From contig CAYTBK010000006.1 of the NCBI GenBank assembly GCA_964436005.1, positions 5,391 to 69,390 of the forward strand: a stretch of DNA of 64,000 nucleotides, read 5' to 3'. The notes beneath the pieces are model-generated. The model ran no database searches. It was not told where the DNA came from and saw only the letters and a program-made list of their open reading frames with translations. The translations under genes were made by a program, and so were the position numbers. This stretch comes from JAGNHB01 sp964436005 (GTDB lineage Bacteria; Acidobacteriota; JAAYUB01). This document shows positions 1 to 9,081 of the stretch, in pieces (the first letter of the stretch is position 1; every line of letters starts with the position of its first letter).

Positions 1-2043
1 GTAGATTTCTTCGCCGAAGAGGTGGTAGAGCGGCCCGTGGCGCCTGGCGATGTCGGCCAGGGCGATCCTGTGCCCGTCGCCGGTGGCCGAGTGGTAACGG
101 GACCGGCGCTGAATCCGGTAGTCGTACACGGTTTCGGGCAGGTTGACGCCCAACCAACCCTGCTCGACCATGGACATGAACGCGTCGTAATCCTCCCCCA
201 CCGACGGCAGGGTCTGCCCCGGCCAGGCGCGGCGGCGGATCAGGCTGGGGCCCATGGCCTGGTTCCGCAGCAGGAACATGGGCAGGTCCACGTCGGTAAT
301 GACCCAGGTGAAGGATTTCCCGCCGAAGGCTTCGACCCAGCCTCCGACGAAGCCAACGTTGGCATACCGTTTCAGCACGGCCGCCGCGTGTTCGAAATAG
401 GACGGCCGGACCCGGTCGTCGGCGTCCACGAAGCAGAGGAACTCCGCGTCCGACGACCGCCCCCACCGGTTGCGGATGGCCACCGGGCCCTGGTTGCGCG
501 GCTCCCGGACCCAGTGAACCTCCCAGCCTTTGTCGGAAACGGTCTCCTTCTGCAGGGCCGCGAATTCCTCCCGCGAACGCGGGTCTGTGGATGCGTCGTC
601 GACCACCGTGAGGCGGATCGGCCGGTAGGTCGAGTTCCGGATGCTGTCCAGGGCCTCCCGGAGGAACCGGCCGTGATTGAAGCAGGGCATGACGACGTGG
701 ATCAGGCCGGCCACGGTCTCTCCGCCCCGGCTTTCGGTCGGCGGCGCCGGCACGGCGGCGAAACGGCGCCGGTCGGCGAAGGGGGAGGCGGGAAAGGTCC
801 CGGGGCCTTCGGAGTGGCTGCGCTCCACGGTTTCCCGGCAGATTCGCTCGTAGACCGGCAGGGCGTTTTTTACGGATACCAGGCGGCACACCCGCCGGTT
901 GGCGCTGTCGCCCCATTCGGCCAACTCTGCCGGCGAGGCGGCGAGGACCCGTTTGAGGGCCTGGGCGAGCCCCCGTTCGTCCTCGTACAGGAAACCGGAA
1001 GACCCGGGCTCGACCAGTTCGGTGTGCCCGCCCCGGTCGGAAGCGATGACGGGCCGGCCGTACGACATGGCCTCGATGCAGGTGTGTGACAGCGATTCCA
1101 TCAGGGTGGGCAGGACCACGGCCCGGCTCTGGGCCAGGGCGTTCCGGACGGTCTCGAAATCCTCGGCGTGCGGTAGGATGCGGAGCAGTCCCCGGCGGAT
1201 GTACCTTCCGTACTCTGTCCGGATGTGGGTGGCCATGTCCGTTCCCCGCGGCGGATACCACTGGCTCGCGCCCTGCAGCTTGAGCACGAAGGAGAGCCCT
1301 TCGTCCCAAAGCCCGGCGCAGGTCTGCAGCAGGGTCAGGATCCCCTTCAGGTAGCTGAGTTGGCCGAAGTACAGCAGTTCGTCGTTGTCGCAGGGGGGGA
1401 GACGGTTTTCCGGCACGGCGTGGGCCGAGCAGGTGTAGTAGACCGGCGGCCGGGGGAGGTGGAACCGCTCGCTGATCCGGTCCGCCATGAACTGGGAGAC
1501 GGCGAACCGGTTGTCCGAGCCGACCAGCTGGTACGCCTGGCGCTGCCGGAGCAGCATGCGGGGCCAGGAGAAGGCCAGGTCTCGGTCCTGCTCGTACATG
1601 GCGAACTGGTTGGAGTGGCACGAGGTGAGGATGGGCGCCGCGGCTTCGGGGTACCCGAGCCGCCGGTGCTGCACGAAGAAATAGCCCAGCGCCTTGAAAT
1701 CGTGCGCGTCGATGATGTCCGGCACGAATCCCCCGGCCGCGAGGTGGGCGTACTCGCACCAGTACTGGTAGAGCTCGGCCAGCGGGGCGTCGGCATTCAG
1801 GAAAACCTGGTGGGCCCTTTCGCCGTAGGGGTGGCGCGGGCCGAAGCGGAGGTCGCCCAGGGCGAACTCATGGCAGACCACGCTGGCCCGGACGCTCGTC
1901 CGGCGGTGCCCCGTCAGGCACAGGACGTGGACTTCGTGACCCTTCCCGGCCAGGGCCGAGGCCGTGTGGGAAATCGCCGTGCCCAGCCCGTACCCCTTGG
2001 GCGAGAGGCCGGGGTAAGCGGTGGTCAGGAACAGGATCTTCAT
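1..2043 (-). CDS. Two-domain glycosyltransferase (GT4 + GT2), C-terminus outside window
   Basis: The protein starts MKILFLTTAYPG at 2043 and stays open to the window edge (at least 681 residues). Residues about 1-420 read as a GT4 (GT-B fold) transferase: an N-terminal glycine-rich loop, then the late acidic/SYGRPVIAS region typical of the nucleotide-sugar site. After a linker rich in Pro and charged residues, a second domain starts near LIHVVMPCFNHGRFL with the GT2 motifs VVDDAST and FVDADDR. Both would use nucleotide sugars in the cytoplasm to build a surface glycan. The start codon overlaps the upstream gene's stop by 4 bases (ATGA), so it is translated with the operon. The exact sugar is not predictable. 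Fusion is seen directly; the length and end are unknown because of truncation. Confidence 0.88.
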   Translation of the reverse strand, partial: MKILFLTTAYPGLSPKGYGLGTAISHTASALAGKGHEVHVLCLTGHRRTSVRASVVCHEFALGDLRFGPRHPYGERAHQVFLNADAPLAELYQYWCEYAHLAAGGFVPDIIDAHDFKALGYFFVQHRRLGYPEAAAPILTSCHSNQFAMYEQDRDLAFSWPRMLLRQRQAYQLVGSDNRFAVSQFMADRISERFHLPRPPVYYTCSAHAVPENRLPPCDNDELLYFGQLSYLKGILTLLQTCAGLWDEGLSFVLKLQGASQWYPPRGTDMATHIRTEYGRYIRRGLLRILPHAEDFETVRNALAQSRAVVLPTLMESLSHTCIEAMSYGRPVIASDRGGHTELVEPGSSGFLYEDERGLAQALKRVLAASPAELAEWGDSANRRVCRLVSVKNALPVYERICRETVERSHSEGPGTFPASPFADRRRFAAVPAPPTESRGGETVAGLIHVVMPCFNHGRFLREALDSIRNSTYRPIRLTVVDDASTDPRSREEFAALQKETVSDKGWEVHWVREPRNQGPVAIRNRWGRSSDAEFLCFVDADDRVRPSYFEHAAAVLKRYANVGFVGGWVEAFGGKSFTWVITDVDLPMFLLRNQAMGPSLIRRRAWPGQTLPSVGEDYDAFMSMVEQGWLGVNLPETVYDYRIQRRSRYHSATGDGHRIALADIARRHGPLYHLFGEEIY

Positions 2044-3029
2044 GCCTCCCCTCCCATGGCGGCGGCCCCGGGGGAGCCGGGTTCCGGCCTGCTTCCGTCC
2101 CTGGCCAGGAAGGCCCGGGCCAGCGGCCTGGCCACCCGCACCAGGAGGGGCACGGCCACGGCCCGCGGGCCGAACAGGTGGTTGAGGAGGAAGGAAGCCT
2201 TCAGTTTGTCCATGGTTTCGAGCCAATCCTTTGCCAGGGCTTTGTCCAGGTCGCTGGCGGGGAGGCCGCGCAGCACCTCGGCCACCGGGAACCCGCAGAG
2301 GTCGATCCGGTAGCGGGCGGCCAGCGCCGCCAGACCGCGGTGTCCTCCCGGCCCGCCAGCCGGGAGGGGGAGCGGGACGGTTTCTCCCGCGACCCGGTGG
2401 CGGTCGACAAGGCAAGAAAACAGGGCGGGCGAGCGGTCGGCGAGCACGGCGCGCACGCCACCCGCCGGCGGGAGCGGGGGGGACTTGCGTACGGCCTGCC
2501 AGGGGGCCCCCGGTTCGGGGCGGCGGGCGAACACTCTTCGGCGGCATCCTATCACCACGGGGGCGATGGAGGACCGGGCCCGGAGCACGAGTCGCTCCAG
2601 GGCGCGGTGGTACAGCGCGTCGCGGTGGGTGTGGCAGAAGAGGTAGCGGCCTTCGGCCTGCCGGAGGCCCTCCGCCGCCAGGGGGACCGTTTCCTCTTCG
2701 CCGTGTCCAGCTTCGCCCCACACGACGCGGTGCCGCCCCACCTCCAGGACGGCCGTGCCTTCGTGGACGGGCCGGACGGGGTGGGGTGAGGACGGGGGGG
2801 CCGGAAAGGGCTGCCGTCGGATGATCCCGGCGATTTCTTCGGCCAGCCCCGCCGTCCCGTTCCGGACCACGACCACCGCCTGCAGGGAGGCCAGGGAACA
2901 GGTGGCCAGGCCGAAGAGGGCCCTGTTTAGGAGTTCCGCGTCGTCCTGAACGGAGAATACGACGACGGCGCTGACCCCCTCAGCGGTCCCTTCCTGGGTT
3001 TTCGCCTGGCCGGGGCGGGGGTTCACCAT
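2040..3029 (-). CDS. GT2-like glycosyltransferase-family protein, divergent
   Basis: A 329-aa protein starting MVNPRPGQAK. The N-terminal part (VSAVVVFSVQDDAELLNRAL, then LQAVVVVRNG) resembles the first beta-alpha-beta of a GT-A fold, but the usual DDGS/DxD signature is weak: the clearest later segment is GRYLFCHTHRDALY, where the acidic metal site should be. It may be a degenerate or non-catalytic GT2 relative. It overlaps the upstream glycosyltransferase by 7 bases and the downstream GT4-GT2 gene by 4 bases, so it is an operon member. Function in surface polysaccharide synthesis is inferred from neighbours. Confidence 0.75.
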   Translation of the reverse strand: MVNPRPGQAKTQEGTAEGVSAVVVFSVQDDAELLNRALFGLATCSLASLQAVVVVRNGTAGLAEEIAGIIRRQPFPAPPSSPHPVRPVHEGTAVLEVGRHRVVWGEAGHGEEETVPLAAEGLRQAEGRYLFCHTHRDALYHRALERLVLRARSSIAPVVIGCRRRVFARRPEPGAPWQAVRKSPPLPPAGGVRAVLADRSPALFSCLVDRHRVAGETVPLPLPAGGPGGHRGLAALAARYRIDLCGFPVAEVLRGLPASDLDKALAKDWLETMDKLKASFLLNHLFGPRAVAVPLLVRVARPLARAFLARDGSRPEPGSPGAAAMGGEA

Positions 3030-3859
3030 CGGCAGCCCGCAAAGGCGAAATTTCGGTCGAACCGGGCCACCCGGGCCGCCGCGGCCGGCGGGATCCTTCC
3101 CTCGTCGGCGGGAAGCGCGGGAAGTTCTTGCGGTGATCGGAAGAATTTCCGGGAGAGGAGAAGCTTTTCGCAGTGGAGCTGGAATTCTTCCATGTGCCAC
3201 TTCCAGGCCAGGCGCCGCCCGGACTCCAGTTGGCGCCGCTCCACCAGCGGGTCGCCTCCGCGGTCCCGGACGTCGTGCGCGAAGAGCGCCGCCGGGCACA
3301 CTTTGGTGGAGAACCCGCCCAGGCGCGCCCGCCACGAGAAATCCACGTCCTCCATGTACAGGAAAAAACCGGGGTCGAAAGGCCCGATGGCCTCGTAAAC
3401 GGCCCGCGGGACGAGCAGGCAGCACGCCGAGCACCAGGGGGTGTCGAACTGGAGGGGGTCGTACTCCTTGGGGTGTTCTTCCGGGAACTGCAGGGCTTCG
3501 ATCAGGGCGGTCGGGAATCGCCGGTTGAATTCGAGGAGCGCCGCCAGGGCCCGGTGGTGGAAGGCGCCGTCGGGGTTGGCGCAAAGGAAGGCCTGGGCGT
3601 GGAGGTCTTCGAAAGCGTGCCGCATGAGCCGATTGGTGGACACGGCGAACCCGACGTTCCCCTGCGGTTCCAGCACGGTTGCCGCGGGGGTGCAAAGGGC
3701 GAGGCCCGGGTCGCCGTGATTGTCGACGCAGGCGAGGGCGATTTCGCATTCGGCGGGCAACTCGGCGGCGGCGAGGCGGCAGGAGCGGGCCAACCGCTCC
3801 AGCTGGTCCGGTGGGTTGGCGTACGTCGTAACTCCCACAACGATTGTTGTTCCTCGCAT
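3023..3859 (-). CDS. Family 2 glycosyltransferase
   Basis: A 278-aa protein, MRGTTIVVGVTTYANP at the start, typical of rhamnosyl-type GT2 enzymes. The GT-A features are LACVDNHGDPG (nucleotide site), LEPQGNVGFAVSTNRLM (the GNxGFaxxxN motif of this subfamily), FLCANPDGAFH (DxD-like position) and FFLYMEDVDFSWRARLGG, which is the conserved acceptor-side ED motif. It likely adds a deoxysugar to a lipid-linked or surface glycan. Start chosen at the ATG after a weak purine-rich site; it overlaps the next gene by 7 bases. A 61-base gap separates it from the upstream glycosyltransferase. Confidence 0.88.
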   Translation of the reverse strand: MRGTTIVVGVTTYANPPDQLERLARSCRLAAAELPAECEIALACVDNHGDPGLALCTPAATVLEPQGNVGFAVSTNRLMRHAFEDLHAQAFLCANPDGAFHHRALAALLEFNRRFPTALIEALQFPEEHPKEYDPLQFDTPWCSACCLLVPRAVYEAIGPFDPGFFLYMEDVDFSWRARLGGFSTKVCPAALFAHDVRDRGGDPLVERRQLESGRRLAWKWHMEEFQLHCEKLLLSRKFFRSPQELPALPADEGRIPPAAAARVARFDRNFAFAGCRW

Positions 3860-3920
3860 TCCTGGTCCTTCCCGGTGGCCTGGCTTGGATAGCCTGTTGC
3901 CGTCTGTGGCCCTGCCGCAA

Positions 3921-4919
3921 TCAACCCAACGCGTCGGTCGGGTCGGCCGGCCTCGCCTCCGCCGCCGGCCGGGAGAGGGGAGCCAGATTCCCCCGGTGGC
4001 AGGGCAGGCCTTTTCTTGCCTCGTGGAAAAAAGACCGGGACCAGATGGCGGCGCCGGCCAGGTAGAGCGGCCAGCGCAGGCACAGGACCCCCAGGGAACG
4101 GCGGTCGTGCCGGAACAGCCAGCGGGCGGCCTTCGCGAGGCGGACAAAGGGCATGGTGAACGCCAGCGGCGGGAAGCGGATGGCCGTGTGGACGGGCAAT
4201 CCGGCACGGTTGCGCGCCCGGGCCGACCACTCGCCCAGGTCGCGCTGGTAGGCCAGCATTTCGCCCAGCCGGGCGTGCTTGCAGTGCAGCACCTCGATGG
4301 CCGGGTCGAACAGGATGCGCTCTCCCGCTTTGTGCAGCCCCCAGTGGAACAGGACGTCCTCGGATAACCGCATGTCGTCGTCGTATCCCCCGTGCCGCTC
4401 GAAGACCTCGCGGCGGTACATGATGATGGCCGTGGGGACCGACGCCTCCGTCCGCCGGGGGCAGGCGGGCATGAACTCGCGGAACTCGAGGTGGTAGGCG
4501 ACCCAGTCGGCCGCGCTCATGGGCGATTCCTGGCGCAGCGCCCCGCCCACCGCCGCGTACGCTCCCTCGGCGTGCCGGGCCAGCATGCGCTCGATCATGT
4601 CCGGGAAGGCGACACAGTCGGAATCCAGCATCAGGCAGAACGGGGAGCGGCTGGCGCGGACGCCGGCGTTGCGGGCCGCCCCGGCGAACGTGCGCCGGGG
4701 AAAGCGGATCAGGCGGACGGAGGGGAACTCCCGTTCCACGATCTGCGGCGTTTCGTCTTCCGAGCTGTCGACCACCAGGATCTCGAAGGGGACGGCCGTG
4801 TCCTGGCGCAACAGGGACTGGAGACAGGCCCGGATGGTCCGGGCCGAGTTGTAGCAGGGTACGATAACCGTGACCAGCGGGTCTGTTTCCGGTGCGGAAC
4901 GTACTTCTCGCGACGCCAT
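3921..4919 (-). CDS. Family 2 glycosyltransferase, first gene of the operon
   Basis: A 332-aa GT2 enzyme. Seen: VTVIVPCYNSARTI at the N-terminus, EILVVDSSEDET, the FAGAARNAGVRAS loop, LMLDSDCVAF as the DxD metal site, and RLSEDVLFHWGL as the acceptor-binding ED motif. The C-terminal third contains hydrophobic stretches (LAFTMPFVRLAK, LCLRWPLYLAGAAIW), suggesting membrane association. Start taken at MASREV (4919) rather than upstream in-frame codons, because those lie within the predicted promoter leader. It is followed by three more glycosyltransferase genes in the same direction. Confidence 0.88.
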   Translation of the reverse strand: MASREVRSAPETDPLVTVIVPCYNSARTIRACLQSLLRQDTAVPFEILVVDSSEDETPQIVEREFPSVRLIRFPRRTFAGAARNAGVRASRSPFCLMLDSDCVAFPDMIERMLARHAEGAYAAVGGALRQESPMSAADWVAYHLEFREFMPACPRRTEASVPTAIIMYRREVFERHGGYDDDMRLSEDVLFHWGLHKAGERILFDPAIEVLHCKHARLGEMLAYQRDLGEWSARARNRAGLPVHTAIRFPPLAFTMPFVRLAKAARWLFRHDRRSLGVLCLRWPLYLAGAAIWSRSFFHEARKGLPCHRGNLAPLSRPAAEARPADPTDALG

Positions 4920-4977
4920 GGCGCTGCCGACCCCCTTCTGCTCTGTCCGGCACTGTAACGTGCTGCTGAAAGCGGGC

Positions 4978-5006
4978 ATTGTAGAAGAGGCCCGGCCGGA
5001 TTGCAA
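4978..5006 (-). promoter_or_regulatory. Sigma70 promoter of the glycosyltransferase operon
   Basis: On the minus strand TTGCAA (5006-5001) and TACAAT (4983-4978) are separated by exactly 17 bases. Transcription would begin near 4971, about 50 bases before the ATG at 4919. The promoter lies in the gap after the ABC operon, so the two operons can be expressed independently. Confidence 0.65.
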
Positions 5007-5066
5007 GGGCCCATTGGCCGGGGCGCGCAGGTGCTGAAGCGGGGGCGGCGCGCCCCAGAACGTTTC

Positions 5067-5858
5067 TCAACCGTTGGATTCGGCCACGATGTACTCCTTC
5101 CGGCGGAAGATCCATGCACCCAGCAGCAGGGCCACGGCGCCCGTCAGCAGGGGCACCAGGATGGAAACGACCGTTCCGGAGGCCTCGAGGTGGAAGGTCA
5201 TGGGCCCGCGGGCCTGGTCGATCTGGGGCAGGAGGGACTTGAGGTAGTGGATGATCGTCAGCTTCTGGGTGACGCCCGGCATGAACTGGATGATGCTTTC
5301 CCAGCCGAAGACGAAGATGAGGCCGGTGAGGATGGGCCGCTTCAGGAAAGCTCCCAGCAGGGCGAAGAGGGCTGTGTAGGCGAAGACGGCCAGCAGGCCG
5401 ACGAAGAAGGTGCAGTAGAAGCGCCCCCAGCGGTCGGCGGAGGCGAGGCCGGCCGGGTCCGCGGCCAGGAAGGCGGCGAACAGGCTGAAGGCCGCGATGA
5501 GCGCGGCCACCCCGCTGTAGGCCAGGGCCTTGCCCAGGAAGATGCCGCAGCGTGGGGCCGGGCGGGTGATGAGGTAGACCAGCGTCTTGTCCTCGATCTC
5601 GTCGGAGACGACGGTGGAGCCGTAGAAGAGCGCCAGCACGGGGATCAGCAGCTGGAAGAAGAACGACGGCAGCGGACCGGTGAAGAAGGTCTCGGCGGGG
5701 ATGTCGGTGGCGTGGGACAGGGTGGCCACCAGCCGGATGACGCCGAGTATCGCCGCCGGGATCACCCCGATGACGAAGAAGGCCCGGGTGCGCTTCGAGC
5801 GCAGGGACAGCCGGCCGAAAGCGCCGGCGGTGATGCGGATGCCGTGAGCCAGTTTCAT
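5067..5858 (-). CDS. ABC-2 type transporter permease
   Basis: A 263-aa membrane protein with about six hydrophobic segments. The motif STVVSDEIEDKTLVYLITRP is the hallmark of ABC-2 (Nos/GldA-type) permeases: the cytoplasmic loop after TM2 that contacts the ATPase. It should pair with the ATPase encoded just upstream (2-base gap). Substrate is unknown; families of this type export drugs, lipids or peptides. It is the last gene of a four-gene leftward operon. Confidence 0.88.
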   Translation of the reverse strand: MKLAHGIRITAGAFGRLSLRSKRTRAFFVIGVIPAAILGVIRLVATLSHATDIPAETFFTGPLPSFFFQLLIPVLALFYGSTVVSDEIEDKTLVYLITRPAPRCGIFLGKALAYSGVAALIAAFSLFAAFLAADPAGLASADRWGRFYCTFFVGLLAVFAYTALFALLGAFLKRPILTGLIFVFGWESIIQFMPGVTQKLTIIHYLKSLLPQIDQARGPMTFHLEASGTVVSILVPLLTGAVALLLGAWIFRRKEYIVAESNG

Positions 5859-5860
5859 GG

Positions 5861-6784
5861 TTACCTCCCCACCAGGTAGTCGAAGATGGCCTGGAGGTTG
5901 TCGTCGGGGGAGGTGAGTTCCTCCACCGCGAGGTCCTGTTCGGCGATGGCCTGCGTGAGTGCTTCGAAGCAGGGGTCCTGCCGGTCCGTGGACAGGGTGA
6001 GCCCGTTCTCCCCGTCCAGGGAGACGCTCCGGACGGCCGGGTGCCCGATCATCCGCTCGGCCAGCAGGCGCGCTCGGTCACAGCGGACGAATATCTGGTG
6101 CGGGTGGTCGTCGAGGAGGTTGCGGATAGTGTGGATGTCCCCCTGGGCGAAAACTTTGCCCTGGTGGATGAGGACGATCTCCTCGGTCAACCCCTCCACT
6201 TCCGGGAGGATGTGGGAGGACACCACCACTGTCTTCCCTTCGGCTTCCAGTTCCTTGAGCATCTTCGATATGCGGATGCGCCAGAGCGGGTCGATGCCGC
6301 GGAGCGGTTCGTCCAGCAGCAGCACCTCGGGGTCGTGCACGAGGCAGGCGGCCAGACGCAGGCGCTGCCGCATGCCGAAGCTGTAGGCCTTGACCTGCCG
6401 GTGGGCGTTGTCCTGCAGCCCGACCTTCTCGAGCGCCTCGCCGGCCCGTGTTTTGGCCTGGCCGCCTTCGAAGCCATGCAGGTGGGCCATGAAGAGGGTG
6501 AATTCCCCCCCGGTCATGTCGGGGTAGAAGCTGTCCGCCTCCGGGCAGACGCCGATGCGGGAGAAGACGTCCGGGTTGGCGAAGACGTCCTCGCCGAGCA
6601 CCCGGATTTTGCCGATGCTGGGCTTGAGCTGGCCGGAAACCAGTTTCAGGAAGGTGGACTTGCCGGCGCCGTTGGGCCCCAGGAGGCCTTTGATGCCAGG
6701 GCGGATCTCCAGGTTGATCTCGCTGACGCCCAGGATGTGCCCGTACCACTTGGAAAGGTTTTCGGCGGTGATGACAGCGTTCAT
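5861..6784 (-). CDS. ABC transporter ATP-binding protein
   Basis: A 307-aa ATPase. Walker A GPNGAGKST, Q-loop region VCPEADSFYPDMT (E in place of the usual Q), signature YSFGMRQRLRLA, Walker B LLLDEPLRGIDP and H-loop SSHI are all visible. The signature is SFGMRQ rather than LSGGQ, as is common in ABC-2 exporter ATPases. About 90 residues follow the nucleotide-binding domain, typical of Nod/CcmA-like ATPases. It overlaps the upstream permease by 4 bases (ATGA) and is 2 bases from the downstream permease. Confidence 0.92.
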   Translation of the reverse strand: MNAVITAENLSKWYGHILGVSEINLEIRPGIKGLLGPNGAGKSTFLKLVSGQLKPSIGKIRVLGEDVFANPDVFSRIGVCPEADSFYPDMTGGEFTLFMAHLHGFEGGQAKTRAGEALEKVGLQDNAHRQVKAYSFGMRQRLRLAACLVHDPEVLLLDEPLRGIDPLWRIRISKMLKELEAEGKTVVVSSHILPEVEGLTEEIVLIHQGKVFAQGDIHTIRNLLDDHPHQIFVRCDRARLLAERMIGHPAVRSVSLDGENGLTLSTDRQDPCFEALTQAIAEQDLAVEELTSPDDNLQAIFDYLVGR

Positions 6785-7635
6785 GCCGTGGCCTCCGCGC
6801 GCCGGATGCGCAGGTAGAGAAACAGGATCGCCAGCAGCGCCGCCGCGGCGAGGATGACGACGGAGTACGCGGGATCCACCGCGAACTCCCTTTCCTGACC
6901 GAAGAAAAAAGCCCCGGTGTGGTTGATGTTGCGGTTGACGGAGAGCAGGTGCCAGCCCTCCATGTGGGTGATCTCGGTGAGGATGGCCGCCACGGCGTCC
7001 GAGAAGAAGAACACGGCCACCAATATGATGCGGACGAAGTTGAGCCGTTCGCTCAAGGTCGAGAGGAAGAGGGTCATGGCGGCCAGGAAGAGACCGACCA
7101 GCAACGGGAAGGCCACCATGGCCAGCCAGAGGTCTGGTTTCAGGATCAGGCTGCCGGAGAAGACCATCTTCAGGATGAAGAGGACAATTCCCGGGACGAG
7201 GGTGAAGAGCAGCAGGTAGAAGAGCACGGTGGACAGCTTGCCGGCGAGGTAGCCGGTACGGGAGAGGGGCCGCGAGAAGTATAGCGGCAGGGCCCGCAGG
7301 CGGAGGTCCCCCGAGATCAGCCCCGCCCCGCTGAAGATGCACAGCACCACCAGGATGAAAATCAGGAAGTTGTTGGTGTAGAACATGTGGAAGATGGAGG
7401 CGTCCGACTGGAGGCTGCGCACCAGGCGGGAGAACATCTTCAGTTCCGGCTTGGCCACCGCGTAGATGACGGCCAGGAAGAACAGGAAGGGCGTGGCGCC
7501 AAGGAAGAAGACGAGCCCCGCGTACTTCTGCCTGGCCACCCGCCGGATGCCGTTGCGCAGGATCGGGAGCCAGCGCATCCCCGGGCGGGTGACTTCGCCT
7601 TCCCACCCCATGTAACCTTTCTGCCTAATTCCCAT
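6781..7635 (-). CDS. ABC-2 type transporter permease
   Basis: A 284-aa membrane protein with six or so hydrophobic helices. The segment AGLISGDLRLRALPLYFSRP matches the ABC-2 permease loop that carries the xSxD/xRP pattern and interacts with the ATPase. It is homologous in layout to the permease at 5067-5858. The listed start overlaps the upstream ATPase gene by 11 bases; an internal ATG (MGWEGEV) or MRWLPI is an alternative. Likely partner of one or both ATPases in this operon. Confidence 0.87.
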   Translation of the reverse strand: MGIRQKGYMGWEGEVTRPGMRWLPILRNGIRRVARQKYAGLVFFLGATPFLFFLAVIYAVAKPELKMFSRLVRSLQSDASIFHMFYTNNFLIFILVVLCIFSGAGLISGDLRLRALPLYFSRPLSRTGYLAGKLSTVLFYLLLFTLVPGIVLFILKMVFSGSLILKPDLWLAMVAFPLLVGLFLAAMTLFLSTLSERLNFVRIILVAVFFFSDAVAAILTEITHMEGWHLLSVNRNINHTGAFFFGQEREFAVDPAYSVVILAAAALLAILFLYLRIRRAEATA

Positions 7636-8548
7636 GATTTTCCTCCACGGCCTGGATGAAGGCCTCCTCCAGGGTGATGCGGCTGCGCTGCAGGCGACGG
7701 ATCTGCACGCCGCACCGGCGGGCCGCCCGGAACAGGGTCCGGGTGGTCTCCCCCGGGGGGAGTTCGACGCGGTAGTTTTCCCGTTCCTTCTCCTCCAGGC
7801 GGCAGCGGGCCTCCTCCAGTTCAGCCCGGAACGGCCCCGCCTCCCCCTTGAAAGCCAGGTCGAACACCTCGCCCATGGCGGGGTGCAGGTCGCCCACGGG
7901 CTTTTCCGCCACCACCCGGCCGTTGTCCATTATCACAACATCTTTGCATGTCGACTCTAGGTCCGGCAGCAGGTGGGTGGAGAGGATGATGTTCTTCCCC
8001 TCGGTGGCGGCGATGTCGCGGATCAGTTCCAGCATGGCCTGGCGCCCGGCCGGGTCCATACCGGAGGTGGGTTCGTCGAGGAGCAGCATGCCGGGATCGT
8101 GGACGATGGCCTGGGCCAGCTTCAGGCGTTGCCGCATGCCGGTGGAGTAGGTCTCCACCAGCCGGTAGCGGGCCTCCTCCAGCCCCACGTAGTAGAGGAC
8201 GTCGTGGGCCCGCTTGATGGCCTCCCGGCGCGGCATGCCGCTCAGTTCGCCGAGGTAGGCGGTGAATTCCACCGCGTCCATGCCCGGCAGCAGGGAGTCG
8301 CTCTCCGGCATGTAGCCGACGTTGCGGCGGAATTCCCGGAGGTCGCCCCCCAGGCCCTGGCCGAACACCGAGCCGGTGCCGGACGAGGGCCGCAGGAAGC
8401 CCAGCAGGATCTTCATGAGGGTCGTCTTGCCGGCGCCGTTGGGGCCCAGCAGCCCGTGGATGCCCCCGCCGATGCGCAGGCGGACGCCGTCCAGGGCGGT
8501 CACGTCGCCGTAGCGGAAGCGGATGTCGTCGAGGATGATCATTTCCAT
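7625..8548 (-). CDS. ABC transporter ATP-binding protein, first gene of the export operon
   Basis: A 307-aa ATPase with Walker A GPNGAGKTT, signature YSTGMRQRLKLAQA, Walker B LLLDEPTSGMDP and STHL H-loop. The C-terminal ~90 residues form the accessory domain of ABC-2 exporter ATPases. Start chosen at MEMIILDD (8548), where the family fold begins; the longer reading frame upstream is GC-driven. It heads the order ATPase-permease-ATPase-permease, so the operon codes for two exporters or one hetero-complex. Confidence 0.92.
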   Translation of the reverse strand: MEMIILDDIRFRYGDVTALDGVRLRIGGGIHGLLGPNGAGKTTLMKILLGFLRPSSGTGSVFGQGLGGDLREFRRNVGYMPESDSLLPGMDAVEFTAYLGELSGMPRREAIKRAHDVLYYVGLEEARYRLVETYSTGMRQRLKLAQAIVHDPGMLLLDEPTSGMDPAGRQAMLELIRDIAATEGKNIILSTHLLPDLESTCKDVVIMDNGRVVAEKPVGDLHPAMGEVFDLAFKGEAGPFRAELEEARCRLEEKERENYRVELPPGETTRTLFRAARRCGVQIRRLQRSRITLEEAFIQAVEENHGN

Positions 8549-8830
8549 GTGGGGTCGTCCTTGCCCGGCCGGGTGATTTCCGGCGCCCTTCCGGCTCCCC
8601 GTGGCTACCTTTCGCTGGTGGGCCGCGTGGCGGCCCGGGCGCCGGATCCGTCTTGACCGACCGGAAACACAGACTACGATGCGGCGGGGGGAAAAAGTTC
8701 CCGGAACACGTTGCATTCACGGTTTTCAGGGAGGACCAGGCACAGGCGCCCAGCCGCCCGAATGCGGGATGAACCATTGACCCCAATGAGGGGAACAGGC
8801 GGCCGTCCTGGTTTTCCTGCCCTGTTCGCC

Positions 8831-8915
8831 GGGTGTCCATGAATTTTGTTGGGTGTCCATGATTTTGCCCCCGAGTATGGTTGGGTGTCCATCACCGTTC
8901 GGCTGGGTGTCCATG
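8831..8915 (+). repeat. Four direct copies of GGGTGTCCATga
   Basis: Copies start at 8831, 8851, 8883 and 8904. Three read GGGTGTCCATGA exactly and the one at 8883 has C after CAT. Start-to-start spacing is 20, 32 and 21 bases, near two or three helical turns, as expected for an array of protein-binding sites. Short terminal repeat arrays of this kind occur at ends of some transposons, but no transposase is present. Confidence 0.8.
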
Positions 8916-8929
8916 AAGGGAAGAACAGG

Positions 8930-9017
8930 AACCGCGGAGGGGCGCGGAGAAGCGCGGAGGGGGATTGAAAAAGTCTCGTTGGCAGCCCTCGGCGGCTTTC
9001 CGTGTGCCTCTGCGGTT
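8930..9017. repeat. Short element with inverted-repeat ends
   Basis: The left end AACCGCGGAGG (8930-8940) pairs with CCTCTGCGGTT (9007-9017) with one mismatch. The interior also carries GCGCGGAG repeats on the left and GTGTGCCTC on the right, which extend the partial pairing. It resembles dispersed hairpin or MITE-like intergenic elements. No coding capacity. Confidence 0.6.
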
Positions 9018-9081
9018 AACTCTCTTTAGAATCTATACATCGCCGGATTGGGGATTGCCCGATTTGCCTGATCGATGTCGG

